A DNA stretch of 64,000 bases from Paracoccus sigandri (GTDB taxonomy: Bacteria > Pseudomonadota > Alphaproteobacteria > Rhodobacterales > Rhodobacteraceae), in NCBI RefSeq assembly GCF_003709565.1, contig NZ_QNRC01000002.1, positions 62,001 to 126,000 on the forward strand, in the 5' to 3' direction. The notes beneath the pieces were generated by a model, which was given only the letters and a program-made list of their open reading frames with translations, was not told the DNA's origin and did not search any database. The translations under genes were made by a program, and so were the position numbers. How positions within the stretch are numbered: position 1 is the first letter of the stretch; each line of letters opens with the position of its first letter. Positions 48,377 to 60,232 of the stretch are shown one piece after another.

Positions 48377-50435
48377 TGACCGGTGCAAGGGATTTCCTCG
48401 ACAGCAGAAAGCTGGAGCTTGGTCCGGCGGCGGACCAGGCCACCCATCCCTGGCGGCGGGCCGAGGCCGACGGCATCGCCTGGCTGGTGCTGGATTGCAT
48501 GGGCGGCCCGGTCAATACCGTCACCGAGGAGGTGCTGAGCGGGCTTGATGCGGCGCTGCGCGATCTGGCCGAAGCCCCGCCGCGCGGGGTCGTCATCCGC
48601 TCGGCCAAGCCCGGCGGCTTCGCGGCGGGCGCGGATATCGACAGTTTCGACCGGATCAGCGGTGAAGGCGCCGTCGATCTGCTGGAACGGGGCCATGCGG
48701 CGCTGGACCGGCTGGAGGCCCTGCCCTGCCCGACCGTCGCCGTCATCCACGGCGCGGCCCTTGGCGCGGGCTTCGAGATCGCGCTGGCCTGCGACCATCG
48801 CATCGCGATCGAGGGCGCGACATTCGCCTTCCCCGAGGTCAATCTGGGCCTGCATCCGGGCCTTGGCGGCACCTTCCGGCTGACCGGGCTGATCGACCCA
48901 GTTCAGGCGATGACCCTGATGCTGACCGGCAAGACCGCGCATGACGAAAAGGCGAAGAAGCTGGGCATCGTCGATCTGATCACCCCGGAACGGCATGTCC
49001 GCGCCGCCGTCGAGGCGGTGATCGCGGGCAAGGTCGACCCGCCGGCCAGGGGGCTGAAGGCCCGCGCCTTCGCGCTGGAAAAGGCGCGCAGCCTCGCCGC
49101 CGGCCGGATGCGGGCCGAGGCCGAGAAGAAGGCGCCCCCGGCGCATTTCCCCGCGCCCCATGCGCTGATCGACCTGTGGGAAGCCCATGGCGACGACCGC
49201 GACGCGATGCAAAGGGCCGAGATCGCCAGCTTCGCGAAACTGCTGGACAGCGAGACCTCGCGGAACCTGCGCCGCGCCTTCTTCCTGCGCCAGGACCTGA
49301 AGCAGGATGGCCGCGGCGATGACGGGATCGCCCATGTCCATGTGATCGGCGCGGGCGAGATGGGCGCGGGCATCGCCGGCTGGGCGGCGATCCGGGGCAA
49401 GCGCGTGAGCCTGGGCGATGTCAGCCCCGAGGCGCTGGCCCGCGCGATCCGGCAGGTGGCGCGGATCTGCCGCGACAGCCATCTGGACGCGATCGAAACC
49501 CGCGACGCGCTGGACCGGCTGATGCCCGACCCCAAGGGTTATGGCTACGCGCGCGCCGACCTGGTGATCGAGGCCGTGCCCGAGGATCGCGACCTGAAGG
49601 CCCGGATCCACCGCGAGGCGGCCGCGCGCATGAAGCCGGGCGCGATCCTTGCGACGAACACCTCCAGCCTGCCGCTGGCGGAACTGGCCCGCGCCCTGCC
49701 CGAGCCGGCGCGCTTCGCCGGGCTGCATTTCTTCAACCCCGTCGCGAAGATGCAGCTGGTCGAGGTGATCGGCCACGACGCCACCGACCCCGAGGTCATG
49801 GACCGCCTGGCCGGTTTCTGCGGCGCCATCGACCGGCTGCCCGCGACCCTGCGCGACTCTCCGGGCTTCCTGGTCAACCGCGCGCTGGTGCCCTATCTGG
49901 TCGAGGCGATGGTGCTGATGGACGAGGGCGTCCCGAAAGAGGTCATCGACCGCGCCGCGCTGGATTTCGGGATGCCGATGGGGCCGGTGGTGCTGGCCGA
50001 TCAGGTGGGCCTGGACATCTGCCTCGACGTGGCCGAAAGCCTGAAATCCGCGCTGGAGAAGCCGATCCCCGAGATCAGCCCGCGCCTGCGCGAGAAGGTG
50101 AAGGCGGGCGAGACCGGCAAGAAGGCCGGGCGCGGCTTCTACGACTGGTCGGGCGGCACGCCGCATCCCGAAACCGCGCAGACCGGCCCCGAGGATCTGC
50201 AGGACCGGCTGATCCTGCCGATGCTGGATGCCTGCATGGAATGCCTGCGCGAGGGCGTCGCGCGCGACGCCGACCAGGTGGACGGCGCGATGATCTTCGC
50301 CACCGGCTTCGCGCCCTTCCGCGGCGGGCCGATGCATTACGCCAGGACGCGCGGTGTCGATGAGATCCGGCGCAGGCTGCAGGAGCTGGCGGATCGCCAC
50401 GGCGACAGGTTCCGCCCCGATCCGGGCTGGGACGA

Positions 50436-50439
<4 letters not shown>
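48376..50439 (+). CDS. fadJ: Bifunctional enoyl-CoA hydratase / 3-hydroxyacyl-CoA dehydrogenase FadJ
   Basis: Fused enzyme (687 aa): crotonase part with FAAGADIDSF, Glu in GAGFEIALACDHRIAI and second Glu in FPEVNLGLHPGLGGTFRL; then from about residue 320 the NAD-binding VHVIGAGEMGAGIAGWAAIR and the dehydrogenase His in GLHFFNPVAKMQLVEV, and two 3HCDH C-terminal domains. It follows fadI by a TGATG overlap and leads into the acetyl-CoA hydrolase-like gene by an ATGA overlap. Only about two thirds of its sequence pattern matches the other FadJ of the window, so it is a distant paralogue. Confidence 0.95.
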
Positions 50440-52259
<1,820 letters not shown>

Positions 52260-52432
52260 GCCGCGATGTCGCGCCGTCACGGGAACCGCATCGCCTGCCG
52301 CTCGTTTCGCTCTGGAACCTTAACCAGGCAGGGGCGACAGCCCGTCCGTCAGATGTGCGACCAGCCCCTTCTCCCCGCCGCCACGACCCGCGCCAAGCCC
52401 GCGCCGACCCCGGCCGGCGCAAGGATCGCGGC

Positions 52433-53428
52433 GTGAGCATCCGGGCCGAGGAGATCGTCTTCCCGACCGAGGCCGGGCTTTACTGCGCGCCCGGCGGCTT
52501 TCATGTCGATCCGCTGCGCCCGGTGCCCCATGCGCTGGTGACGCATGGCCATTCCGACCATGCCCGCCCCGGCCACGGAACGGTGACCGCCACCCGCCAG
52601 ACGCTGGAGATCATGGCGATCCGCCATGGCGAGGATTTCGCCGACAGCCGCCGCATCGCGGAAGGACCGATGCGGATCGGCGGGGTGACGGTCAGCTTCC
52701 ATCCCGCCGGCCATGTGCTGGGATCGGCGCAGGTCCTGATCGCCCCCGACCAGGGACCGCGCATCCTGATCTCGGGCGACTACTGCCGCAGCCCGAACCC
52801 GGTCTGCCAGCCCTTCGAGCCGGTTGCCTGCGATGTCTTCGTCACCGAGGCCACCTTCGGGCTGCCGGTCTTCCGCCATCCCGACCCGCTGGCCGAGATG
52901 GCGCGGCTGATCGCCAGCATGGCCGAATTCCCCGACCGGCCGCATCTGGTCGGCGCCTATGCGCTTGGCAAGGCGCAGCGCGTGATCGCGCTGGCCCGCG
53001 CCGCCGGGCACGACCGGCCCATCGCCATCCACGGCGCGCTGAAGCGGCTGTGCGACTATCACGTCGAACAGGGCATCGCGCTTGGGCCGCTGGTTCCGGC
53101 GACGGAACCGGGCGACGCGCAGCTGATCCTCGCGCCGCCCTCGGCCTTCGCCTCGCCCTGGGTGCAGCGGTTCCGCGATCCGGTGCTGGCCTATGCCTCG
53201 GGCTGGATGGCGGTCCGGGCCCGCGCCCGCCAGCGCCGGATCGAGCTGCCCCTGGTCATCAGCGACCACGCCGACTGGCCGCAGCTGACCGCCACCATCC
53301 GCGAGCTTTCGCCGCAGGAGGTCTGGATCACCCATGGCGCCGAGGACGGGCTGCTGCGCTGGTGCGAGATCGAGGGCATCCCCGCCCGGCCCCTGCGGCT
53401 GGTCGGCTACGAGGACGAGGCGGAATGA
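52433..53428 (+). CDS. Ligase-associated DNA exonuclease (MBL fold)
   Basis: Metallo-beta-lactamase nuclease (331 aa) of the ligase-associated damage response. Metal motif THGHSDHARPGH (HxHxDH), VSFHPAGHVLGSAQV, GDYCRSPNP and the beta-CASP-like C-terminal part (ISDHADWPQLTATIREL, WITHGAEDG). The start is the GTG at 52433, with AAGGAT upstream; the longer GTG start at 52355 lacks a ribosome site. It overlaps the ligase gene by ATGA. Its relatives act as SNM1-like exonucleases in interstrand crosslink repair. Confidence 0.9.
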   Translation: MSIRAEEIVFPTEAGLYCAPGGFHVDPLRPVPHALVTHGHSDHARPGHGTVTATRQTLEIMAIRHGEDFADSRRIAEGPMRIGGVTVSFHPAGHVLGSAQVLIAPDQGPRILISGDYCRSPNPVCQPFEPVACDVFVTEATFGLPVFRHPDPLAEMARLIASMAEFPDRPHLVGAYALGKAQRVIALARAAGHDRPIAIHGALKRLCDYHVEQGIALGPLVPATEPGDAQLILAPPSAFASPWVQRFRDPVLAYASGWMAVRARARQRRIELPLVISDHADWPQLTATIRELSPQEVWITHGAEDGLLRWCEIEGIPARPLRLVGYEDEAE

Positions 53429-54984
53429 AGGCCTTCGCCCGCCTGCTGGAGCGGCTGGCCTTCACCGCGGGCCGCAACGCCAAGCTGACGATCCTGTCGC
53501 ATTACCTTGCGGCGACGCCCGATCCCGACCGGGGCTGGGCGCTGGCGGCGCTGACCGGGACGCTGGATCTGCGGCAGGTCTCGCCCTCGCTTCTGCGGCG
53601 GCTGTCGGGCGAGCGGGTGGACGAACAGCTGTTCGCGCTGTCCTATGATTTCGTCGGCGACCTGGCCGAGACGATCGCGCTGATCTGGCCCGAAACCCCG
53701 GTCGCGGACCCGACCCCCGAGGTGCCGCTGTCGCAGGCGGTCGCGCTGCTGCGCGAGACCGGCAAGCTGTCGCTGCCCGCGGCGATCGCCGCGATGCTGG
53801 ACCGCCTGACGCCGCCCGAACGCCTGGCCTTCCTGAAGCTTGCCACCGGCAACATGCGCGTCGGCGTCTCGGCCCGGCTGGCCCGCATCGCCCTGGCGCA
53901 GGCCGGGCCGCGCAGCGTCGAGGAGATCGAGGAGATCTGGCACGGGCTGGAGCCGCCCTATCTGCCGCTTTTCGCCTGGCTTGCGGGGGGCGAGCGTCCC
54001 GCCGCCGCCGCGCTGGCGCCGTTCCGGCCGGTGATGCTGTCGACCCCGGTCAGTTCCGACCAGCTTGCGGGCCTGGATCCCGCGGACTACCTGGCGGAAT
54101 GGAAATGGGACGGCATCCGGGTGCAGGCGGTGGCCGAGGGCGGGCAGCGGCGGCTCTATTCCCGCACCGGCGAGGATATCGGCGCGGCCTTCCCCGACCT
54201 GGTCGAGGCGCTGGAATTCGAGGGCACGCTGGACGGCGAATTGCTGATCCGCCGCGGCGCCGAGATCGCACCCTTCGCCGATCTGCAAAGGCGGCTGGGG
54301 CGCAAGGCGGTCAGCCGGGCGATGATGCACAGCCATCCCGCCGGGCTGCGGCTCTATGACGTGCTGACATGGCGGGGCGAGGACCTGCGCCCCCTGCCCC
54401 TTGCCGAACGCCGCGCCCGGCTGGAGGCCGCGGATTTTCCCGGCGGCCGCATCGACCTGTCGCCGATCCTGCCCTTCGCCAGCTGGGACGAGCTTGCCCG
54501 CCTGCGCGCCGACCCGCCCTCGCCGGTGATCGAGGGGGTGATGATCAAGCGCCGCGACGCGCCCTATCTGGCCGGGCGCCCGCGCGGGCCGTGGTTCAAG
54601 TGGAAGCACGACCCGATGGTGATCGACGCCGTGCTGCTCTATGCGCAAAGCGGGCATGGCAAGCGCTCGGGTTTTTTCAGCGACTTCACCTTCGGCCTGT
54701 GGCAGGGCGAGGACCTGGTCCCGGTCGGCAAGGCCTATTTCGGCTTCACCGACGAAGAGCTGCGCGAGCTGGACCGCTTCGTGCGCCGCAACACCGTGCA
54801 GCGTTTCGGACCCGTGCGGCAGGTCGCGCCGCTTCTGGTCCTGGAGGTGGCCTTCGAGGGGCTGAACCGCTCGGCCCGCCACCGCTCCGGGCTGGCGATG
54901 CGCTTTCCGCGCATCTCGCGCATCCGCTGGGACAAGCCCGCCGCCGAGGCCGACCGGCTGGAAACGCTGCAGGCGATGCTGTGA
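53425..54984 (+). CDS. ATP-dependent DNA ligase (ligase-associated damage cassette)
   Basis: DNA ligase of 519 aa: an N-terminal DNA-binding domain, then the adenylation domain with the nucleotidyl lysine K227 in WKWDGIRVQ (KxDG motif), LDGELLIRRG (motif III), EGVMIKRR (motif IV) and GPWFKWKHDP (motif V), and an OB domain (FGFTDEELRELDRFV). This is the long B-type ATP ligase, not the NAD-dependent housekeeping LigA. It overlaps both neighbours: ATGA with the exonuclease, GTGA with the helicase. Function is repair, inferred from context. Confidence 0.93.
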   Translation: MKAFARLLERLAFTAGRNAKLTILSHYLAATPDPDRGWALAALTGTLDLRQVSPSLLRRLSGERVDEQLFALSYDFVGDLAETIALIWPETPVADPTPEVPLSQAVALLRETGKLSLPAAIAAMLDRLTPPERLAFLKLATGNMRVGVSARLARIALAQAGPRSVEEIEEIWHGLEPPYLPLFAWLAGGERPAAAALAPFRPVMLSTPVSSDQLAGLDPADYLAEWKWDGIRVQAVAEGGQRRLYSRTGEDIGAAFPDLVEALEFEGTLDGELLIRRGAEIAPFADLQRRLGRKAVSRAMMHSHPAGLRLYDVLTWRGEDLRPLPLAERRARLEAADFPGGRIDLSPILPFASWDELARLRADPPSPVIEGVMIKRRDAPYLAGRPRGPWFKWKHDPMVIDAVLLYAQSGHGKRSGFFSDFTFGLWQGEDLVPVGKAYFGFTDEELRELDRFVRRNTVQRFGPVRQVAPLLVLEVAFEGLNRSARHRSGLAMRFPRISRIRWDKPAAEADRLETLQAML

Positions 54985-57389
54985 GCCCGCGTCCCCCAGA
55001 CCTGCCCGGACCCTTCGCCGACTGGTTCGCCCGGAACGGCTGGCAGCCCCATCCCCACCAGCTGGCGCTGCTCGCGGCGCGGCAGGACACGCTGCTGATC
55101 GCACCCACCGGCGGCGGCAAGACGCTGGCCGGGTTCCTGCCCTCGCTGGTCGATCTGCACCTGACCGGGGCGAAAGGGCTGCATACGCTCTATGTCTCGC
55201 CGCTGAAGGCGCTGACGGCGGATGTGGCGCGCAATCTCTCGCGCCCGGTCGCCGAGATCGGCCTGGCGATCCGCGTCGGCGACCGCACCGGCGACACGCC
55301 TGCCAGCCAGCGCCGGCGCCAGCGCGCCGACCCGCCCGAGATCCTGCTGACCACCCCGGAATCGCTGGCGCTGATGCTGTCCTGGCCCGAGGCGCCGCGG
55401 ATGTTCGCCGGGCTCAGGCGCGTGGTGCTGGACGAATTGCACGCCCTTGCCGAATCGAAGCGCGGCGACCAGCTGATGCTGGGCCTGGCCCGGCTGCGCG
55501 GCCTGGCGCCCGGCCTGGTCGCCACCGGGCTTTCGGCCACGGTCGAGGACCCGCAGGCGCTGGGGCGCTTCATGGGTGCGGGCCAGGTGATCGAGGCCGA
55601 TCCCGGCCCCCGGCCCGACATCGCGCTGCTGCCGACCGCGGCGCCGCCGCCCTGGGCGGGGGGCGGCGGGCGCCATGCGGTGCCCGATGTGCTGAACGCG
55701 GTGGCCGGGGCGAAGACGACGATCATCTTCCTCAACACCCGCGCCCAGGCAGAGCTGTTCTTCCAGGCGCTGTGGCTGCAGAACGACCGCGGCCTGCCCA
55801 TCGGCCTGCATCACGGCGCGCTGGCGGCCGAGGCCCGCCGCCGGGTCGAGGCCGCGATGGCCGCGGGCGAATTGCGCGCGGTCGTGGCGACCGGCAGCCT
55901 GGACCTGGGGATCGACTGGGGCGACGTGGACCTGGTGATCCAGGTCGGGGCGCCGCGCAACATCAAGCGGCTGGTGCAGCGGATCGGACGGGCGAACCAC
56001 CGCTACAACGCGCCCTCGCGCGCGCGGATCGTGGCGGCGAACCGCTTCGAGGTGATCGAATGCGTCGCCGCGCTGGAGGCCGCGCGGGCGGGCGAGCTGG
56101 ATGGCGAGCCGCGCGGGCCGGGGCCGCTGGACGTGCTGATCCAGCACATCCTGCTGACCGCCTGCGCCGGGCCCTTCGACGCCGAAGCGCTTTTCGCCGA
56201 AGTCACCACCGCCGGTCCCTATGCCGCCCTGACCCGCGCGGATTTCGACGCCTGCCTGGATTTCGCCGCCACCGGCGGCTATGCGCTGCGCGTCTATGAC
56301 CGCTGGCAGCGGCTGATGCAGCGCCACGGGCACTGGCAATTGCGCGACCCCCGCGCCGCCAGGTCGCTGCGCATGAACATCGGCACCATCGTCGAGGCCG
56401 AGAAGCTGAAGGTCCGCCGCCGCGGCCGGGGCGGCGCGGCCCTGGGCGAGGTCGAGGAAAGCTTCGCCGCCAGCCTCGCCCCCGGCGACACCTTCCTGCT
56501 GGGCGGGCAGGTGCTGCGCTATGACCGCATCCGGGAACTGGTGATGGAGGTCACGCCCCAGCCCGGCCGCGACCCGCGGATCGCCGTCTTCTCGGGGCTG
56601 AAATTCGCCACCTCGACCGAGCTTTCGCAGCGGATGCTGGCGATCATCGCCGATCCCGGCCGCCATCGCGAACTGCCCGGCGACATCCGGGCCTGGCTGG
56701 GGCTGCAGGCCCGCATCAGCGCCCTGCCCCGCCCCGGCCTGCTGCTGTGCGAGACCTTCCCGCGCGCCGACCGCTGGCACCTGGCGATCTATGGCTTCGC
56801 GGGCCGCAACGCCCACCAGACGCTCGGCCTGCTGGTGACGCGGCAGATGGAGCAGGCGGGCCTTGCGCCCCTGGGCTTCCTTGCCACCGACCATGCGCTG
56901 CTGATCACCTCGCTGAACCCGGTCGAGGACGTGGCGCCGCTGTTGCGCCGCCCGGTCCTGGAACAGGGGCTGGAGGACTGGCTGGCCGACACCTCGCTGA
57001 TGCGGCGCAGCTTCCGGACGGTGGCGACCATCGCCGGGCTGATCCAGCGCAACCTGCCGGGGCATCGCCAGACCGGGCGGCAGGCGACCTTTTCCAGCGA
57101 TATCATCTATGACACGCTGCGCCGCCACGACCCCGACCATATCCTGATCCGCGCCACCCGCGACGAGGCGCGGCGCGGCTTCGTCGATTTCGACCGCATC
57201 GGCGACATGCTGGCCCGCAATCCCCGGCTGGAGCTGCGGCGGCTGGACCGGGTCTCGCCCCTGGCCGCGCCCTTGCTGCTGGAGATGGGGCGGGTCAGGC
57301 TGGGCGGCACCGGGCAGGAGAGGCTGGCGGAGAAGATGGCGCAAGAGCTGATGGCAAGCGCGGGACTGGACGGGCTGGGCGATGGCTGA
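54981..57389 (+). CDS. Ligase-associated DEXH-box helicase (Lhr type)
   Basis: Superfamily 2 DNA helicase (802 aa). Walker A APTGGGKT is at residues 41-48, the DEXH-type box is VLDELHALAESKRGDQL, motif III is TGLSATVEDP, motif VI is QRIGRANHRYN, and the winged-helix and C-terminal DUF4442-like Lhr domains follow (FATSTELSQRMLAIIAD, GLLLCETFPRADRWHL). The start is GTG at 54981, overlapping the ligase stop (GTGA). In Pseudomonas the Lhr-core helicase of this cassette works with the ligase and exonuclease in crosslink resistance. It overlaps the next gene by 8 bp. Confidence 0.93.
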   Translation: MSPRPPDLPGPFADWFARNGWQPHPHQLALLAARQDTLLIAPTGGGKTLAGFLPSLVDLHLTGAKGLHTLYVSPLKALTADVARNLSRPVAEIGLAIRVGDRTGDTPASQRRRQRADPPEILLTTPESLALMLSWPEAPRMFAGLRRVVLDELHALAESKRGDQLMLGLARLRGLAPGLVATGLSATVEDPQALGRFMGAGQVIEADPGPRPDIALLPTAAPPPWAGGGGRHAVPDVLNAVAGAKTTIIFLNTRAQAELFFQALWLQNDRGLPIGLHHGALAAEARRRVEAAMAAGELRAVVATGSLDLGIDWGDVDLVIQVGAPRNIKRLVQRIGRANHRYNAPSRARIVAANRFEVIECVAALEAARAGELDGEPRGPGPLDVLIQHILLTACAGPFDAEALFAEVTTAGPYAALTRADFDACLDFAATGGYALRVYDRWQRLMQRHGHWQLRDPRAARSLRMNIGTIVEAEKLKVRRRGRGGAALGEVEESFAASLAPGDTFLLGGQVLRYDRIRELVMEVTPQPGRDPRIAVFSGLKFATSTELSQRMLAIIADPGRHRELPGDIRAWLGLQARISALPRPGLLLCETFPRADRWHLAIYGFAGRNAHQTLGLLVTRQMEQAGLAPLGFLATDHALLITSLNPVEDVAPLLRRPVLEQGLEDWLADTSLMRRSFRTVATIAGLIQRNLPGHRQTGRQATFSSDIIYDTLRRHDPDHILIRATRDEARRGFVDFDRIGDMLARNPRLELRRLDRVSPLAAPLLLEMGRVRLGGTGQERLAEKMAQELMASAGLDGLGDG

Positions 57390-58089
57390 GCCGGGCACGG
57401 GCCGCGCGCTGCGATTCGCCGGGCTGGATTTCGTCGCCCGCCCCTCGGGCGCGCTGTGGTGGCCGGAACGGCAGACGCTGATCCTTGCCGACCTGCATCT
57501 GGGCCGGTCCGAGCGTTACGCCCGGCGCGGCGGGCCGCTTCTGCCGCCCTGGGACCTTGCCGACACGCTGGACCGGCTGGGCGCCGAGATCGAGGCGCTG
57601 CAACCCCTGCGCGTGGTCTCGCTGGGGGACGGTTTCGACGACGACCTGGCGGGCCGCGCGATCGCGGCGGATGCCGCGCGCCGGCTGTGGCATCTGGCCC
57701 AGGGGCGCGACTGGATCTGGGTCGCGGGCAATCACGACCCCCTGCCCGCCGGCCCCGGCCTTCCGGGCCGCAGCCTGGACGAGCTTCGGGATGGCATCGC
57801 CCTGCGGCATATCGCGGGGCAAGGCCCGGACGTCTCGGGCCACATGCACCCGGTGCTGCGGCTGGCCGGCCGGAACTGGCGCTGTTTCGTCCTGGGCCGC
57901 GACCACCTGGTCCTGCCCGCCTTCGGCACCTATACGGGCGGGCTGGCGATCACCGCCCCCGCCTTCCGCCGCCTGGTTCCCCAGGGGCTGGCCATCTGCT
58001 GTTCGGAACGGATGTTCACGGTGCCGCTGGCCGGCGACGGGCCGGGGATGCGGCGCGGCTCGGGCGCGAATGGCCAAGGACGGCGCTGA
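57382..58089 (+). CDS. Ligase-associated metallophosphoesterase (PdeM-like)
   Basis: Calcineurin-like phosphoesterase (235 aa). Metal motifs: DLHLGRSERYARRGGP, SLGDGFDDD, AGNHDPLP and GHMHPVLR, the standard set. The start lies inside the end of the helicase gene. This is the fourth member of the ligase-associated DNA damage cassette, and is presumed to act on DNA ends or nucleotides. The thiamine-operon permease gene converges 24 bp after its stop. Confidence 0.9.
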   Translation: MAEPGTGRALRFAGLDFVARPSGALWWPERQTLILADLHLGRSERYARRGGPLLPPWDLADTLDRLGAEIEALQPLRVVSLGDGFDDDLAGRAIAADAARRLWHLAQGRDWIWVAGNHDPLPAGPGLPGRSLDELRDGIALRHIAGQGPDVSGHMHPVLRLAGRNWRCFVLGRDHLVLPAFGTYTGGLAITAPAFRRLVPQGLAICCSERMFTVPLAGDGPGMRRGSGANGQGRR

Positions 58090-58113
58090 TCCCGGCAGCC
58101 GGGGGCGATTGCC

Positions 58114-58857
58114 TCATGCGAAGCGGGCGAAGCCGCGTCGCACCATCCAGCTGACCGTTGCGTGGAAGGCCAGCGCCAGCAGCGTGACCAGCGCCAGCGC
58201 GGCGAAGGTCAGGTCGATGCGCATCCGGCCGTTGGCGTGGATCATCACCGCGCCCAGCCCCTCGGACCCGCCGACCCATTCGCCGATCACCGCGCCGATC
58301 GGCGCATAGACGGCGGCCAGCTTCAGCCCGCTGCCCAACATCGGCAGGGCCATCGGGATGCGCAGGTGCCACATCTCGCGCCAGCCATTCGCCCCCATGG
58401 TCCGCGCCAGGTCCAGGCAGGCGGGCGAGGTCCGCATCAGCCCGTCCAGAAAGGCCGAGGCCACCGGAAAGAAGCAGATCAGCGCCGCCACCACGATCTT
58501 CGGCGCCATGCCATAGCCCAGCCACAGGGTCAGGATCGGCGCCAGCGCGAAGATCGGGATCACCTGCGAGATGAGCAGCACCGGACGCAAGGCCGCCGCC
58601 AGCCGGGGAAAGCCGGCCATCGCCACGGCAAGCGCGGCGCCCGTCCCGGCGCCAAGCGTGAAGCCCGCCAGGATCTCGGTCGCGGTGCGCAGCACGGCGC
58701 GGGCCAGGACCGTGCGATGGCTGGAGAGCGCCTCGGCCACGGCCACGGGTCCCGGCAGCAGGAAGGGCGGCAGCCCGGTCGCGACGACCAGAGCCTGCCA
58801 GGCCAGCAGGAAGCCCGCCGCCACGGCCAGTGCGGTGCCGATCCGGCGCAGGATCAC
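58114..58857 (-). CDS. Thiamine-precursor ABC transporter permease (ThiX-like)
   Basis: SsuC/TauC-type permease (247 aa) with six hydrophobic segments and the EAA loop (ARTMGANGWREMWHLRIPMALP). It follows the ATPase gene by an ATGA overlap and is the last gene of the thiamine operon. With TenA and the binding protein at 60229, this matches ThiXYZ, which imports a pyrimidine precursor (formylaminopyrimidine). The substrate is inferred from context. Confidence 0.88.
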   Translation of the reverse strand: MILRRIGTALAVAAGFLLAWQALVVATGLPPFLLPGPVAVAEALSSHRTVLARAVLRTATEILAGFTLGAGTGAALAVAMAGFPRLAAALRPVLLISQVIPIFALAPILTLWLGYGMAPKIVVAALICFFPVASAFLDGLMRTSPACLDLARTMGANGWREMWHLRIPMALPMLGSGLKLAAVYAPIGAVIGEWVGGSEGLGAVMIHANGRMRIDLTFAALALVTLLALAFHATVSWMVRRGFARFA

Positions 58858-59558
58858 GCCGCGGCCTCCTGGGTCAGCCGGGTCAGCAGCGCGCCCTGGC
58901 AGGCCAGCACGCCGGGATCCGAGGGCGCGCGCGGCGGCGGGCCGGCGGGCGTGGGTTCCGTGGTCAGCCCGGCCTCGGTCAGCAGGCAGATGCGGTCCGA
59001 CAGCCGCGCGGCCTCGGCCGGGTCATGGGTGACCATCAGCACCGTGCGGCCGATGAGCAGCCCCGCCGCCAGGTCCTGCATCGCCAGCCGCATCCGCGCA
59101 TCCAGCGCCGAGAACGGCTCGTCCAGCAGGACCAGCGGGCGGTCCTCCATCAGCGTGCGGGCCAGCGCCACCCGCTGCCGCTGCCCGCCCGACAGCGCGG
59201 CGGGATATTTCGCGGCATGATCGGCCAGCCCGGCGCGCGCCAGGATCGAATCCAGCCGCGCGGCATCGGCTGCCTGCCCCCGCAGCCGCGGGCCAAGCGC
59301 CGCGTTCTGGCGCGTGGTCAGCCAGGGCAGCAGGCCGGGATCCTGCGCCATCAGCGCGACCGGCGGGCGGTTTTCCACGCGGCCAGCAAGGCTGCCGCCG
59401 ATGGGCAGCCCGGCGATCAGCCGCAGCAGCGTCGATTTTCCGACGCCCGAGGGTCCCAGAAGCGAGGTCCATTGCCCCGGCGGCAGCTCCAGCCGGATCG
59501 GCGGGAACAGCGCCTGTCCGTCGATGCGCACCTGCCCCGAGAGGACCACCGGCCTCAT
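58854..59558 (-). CDS. Thiamine-precursor ABC transporter ATP-binding protein (ThiZ-like)
   Basis: ABC ATPase (234 aa) for the ThiXYZ-like importer. Walker A GPSGVGKS is at residues 35-42, the signature ALSGGQRQRVALA, and Walker B VLLDEPFSALD. The ATG at 59558 overlaps the tenA stop by ATGA. It resembles SsuB/TauB-type ATPases, but the position between tenA and a ThiX-like permease favours the thiamine-pathway role. Confidence 0.9.
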   Translation of the reverse strand: MRPVVLSGQVRIDGQALFPPIRLELPPGQWTSLLGPSGVGKSTLLRLIAGLPIGGSLAGRVENRPPVALMAQDPGLLPWLTTRQNAALGPRLRGQAADAARLDSILARAGLADHAAKYPAALSGGQRQRVALARTLMEDRPLVLLDEPFSALDARMRLAMQDLAAGLLIGRTVLMVTHDPAEAARLSDRICLLTEAGLTTEPTPAGPPPRAPSDPGVLACQGALLTRLTQEAAA

Positions 59559-60232
59559 GCCCGGCCCAACCCCCAGAAGGCAGCCTCCAGCCGGGTGGCG
59601 GTGGTGAAACGCGCGCTCAGCGCCTGCCAGCGCGGCAGGGTCTGCGGCGCGGGACCCAGCCGATCCGCCACCGCGCGGTCGATCAGCGCGCCGGTGTCGC
59701 GGCACAGCTGCTGGTACTCCGCGCCGCCATAGGTCCCGATCCAATCGCGATAGGGCGTGTCGCCGGCATCAAGCAGCAGCCGCGCGCCGATCTCGCCATA
59801 GCCCAGGACGCAGGGCGCCAAGGCCGCCAGCAGGTCCAGGAAATCGCCGGAATAGCCCGCCTCCAGCACATAGCGCGTATAGGCGAGGTTTTCCGGCGCC
59901 TCCTCGGTCGCCTCAAGATCCGCGCGGCTGATGCCCTCGGCCGCGCAGATGCCGACATGCAGCGCCATCTCGCCATGCAGCAGCGCATGTACGGTGGCGC
60001 TGGCGGCCTGCATCTCGGCCAGGCTGCCGGCCTTGACCACGGCCAGCGACCAGGCGCGCGCGAAATGCATCAGGAACAGATAGTCCTGCCGCAGATAGGT
60101 CAGGAAAGCCGCGCGGGGCAGCGATCCGTCCCGCAGCCCCTCGACGAAGGCGTGGCGGGTATAGTCCGCCCAGGGGCCGGGGCAATCGGCGCGCCAGCGG
60201 GCGAAGCTGCGTCCGTAATCCGGCGCGCTCAC
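59555..60232 (-). CDS. tenA: TenA-family aminopyrimidine aminohydrolase (thiaminase II)
   Basis: TenA (225 aa) that hydrolyses aminomethyl- or formylaminopyrimidine to HMP, salvaging thiamine breakdown products. The active-site cysteine is C141 in APCVLGYGEIG, followed by the conserved YxxIG-type helices (ALHVGICAAEG, FARWRADCPGPWADYTRHAF), and the C-terminal catalytic Glu lies in the last third. It sits inside the transporter genes, overlapping the binding-protein gene and the ATPase gene by ATGA, so it is the enzyme that processes the imported precursor. Confidence 0.93.
   Translation of the reverse strand: MSAPDYGRSFARWRADCPGPWADYTRHAFVEGLRDGSLPRAAFLTYLRQDYLFLMHFARAWSLAVVKAGSLAEMQAASATVHALLHGEMALHVGICAAEGISRADLEATEEAPENLAYTRYVLEAGYSGDFLDLLAALAPCVLGYGEIGARLLLDAGDTPYRDWIGTYGGAEYQQLCRDTGALIDRAVADRLGPAPQTLPRWQALSARFTTATRLEAAFWGLGRA

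Noticed and set aside
57382..58089. Loss of a metal ligand in the PdeM-like protein (GDGFDD)
   Set aside because: I recall GD.FDD as common in this family in alphaproteobacteria, so the change is not a defect.
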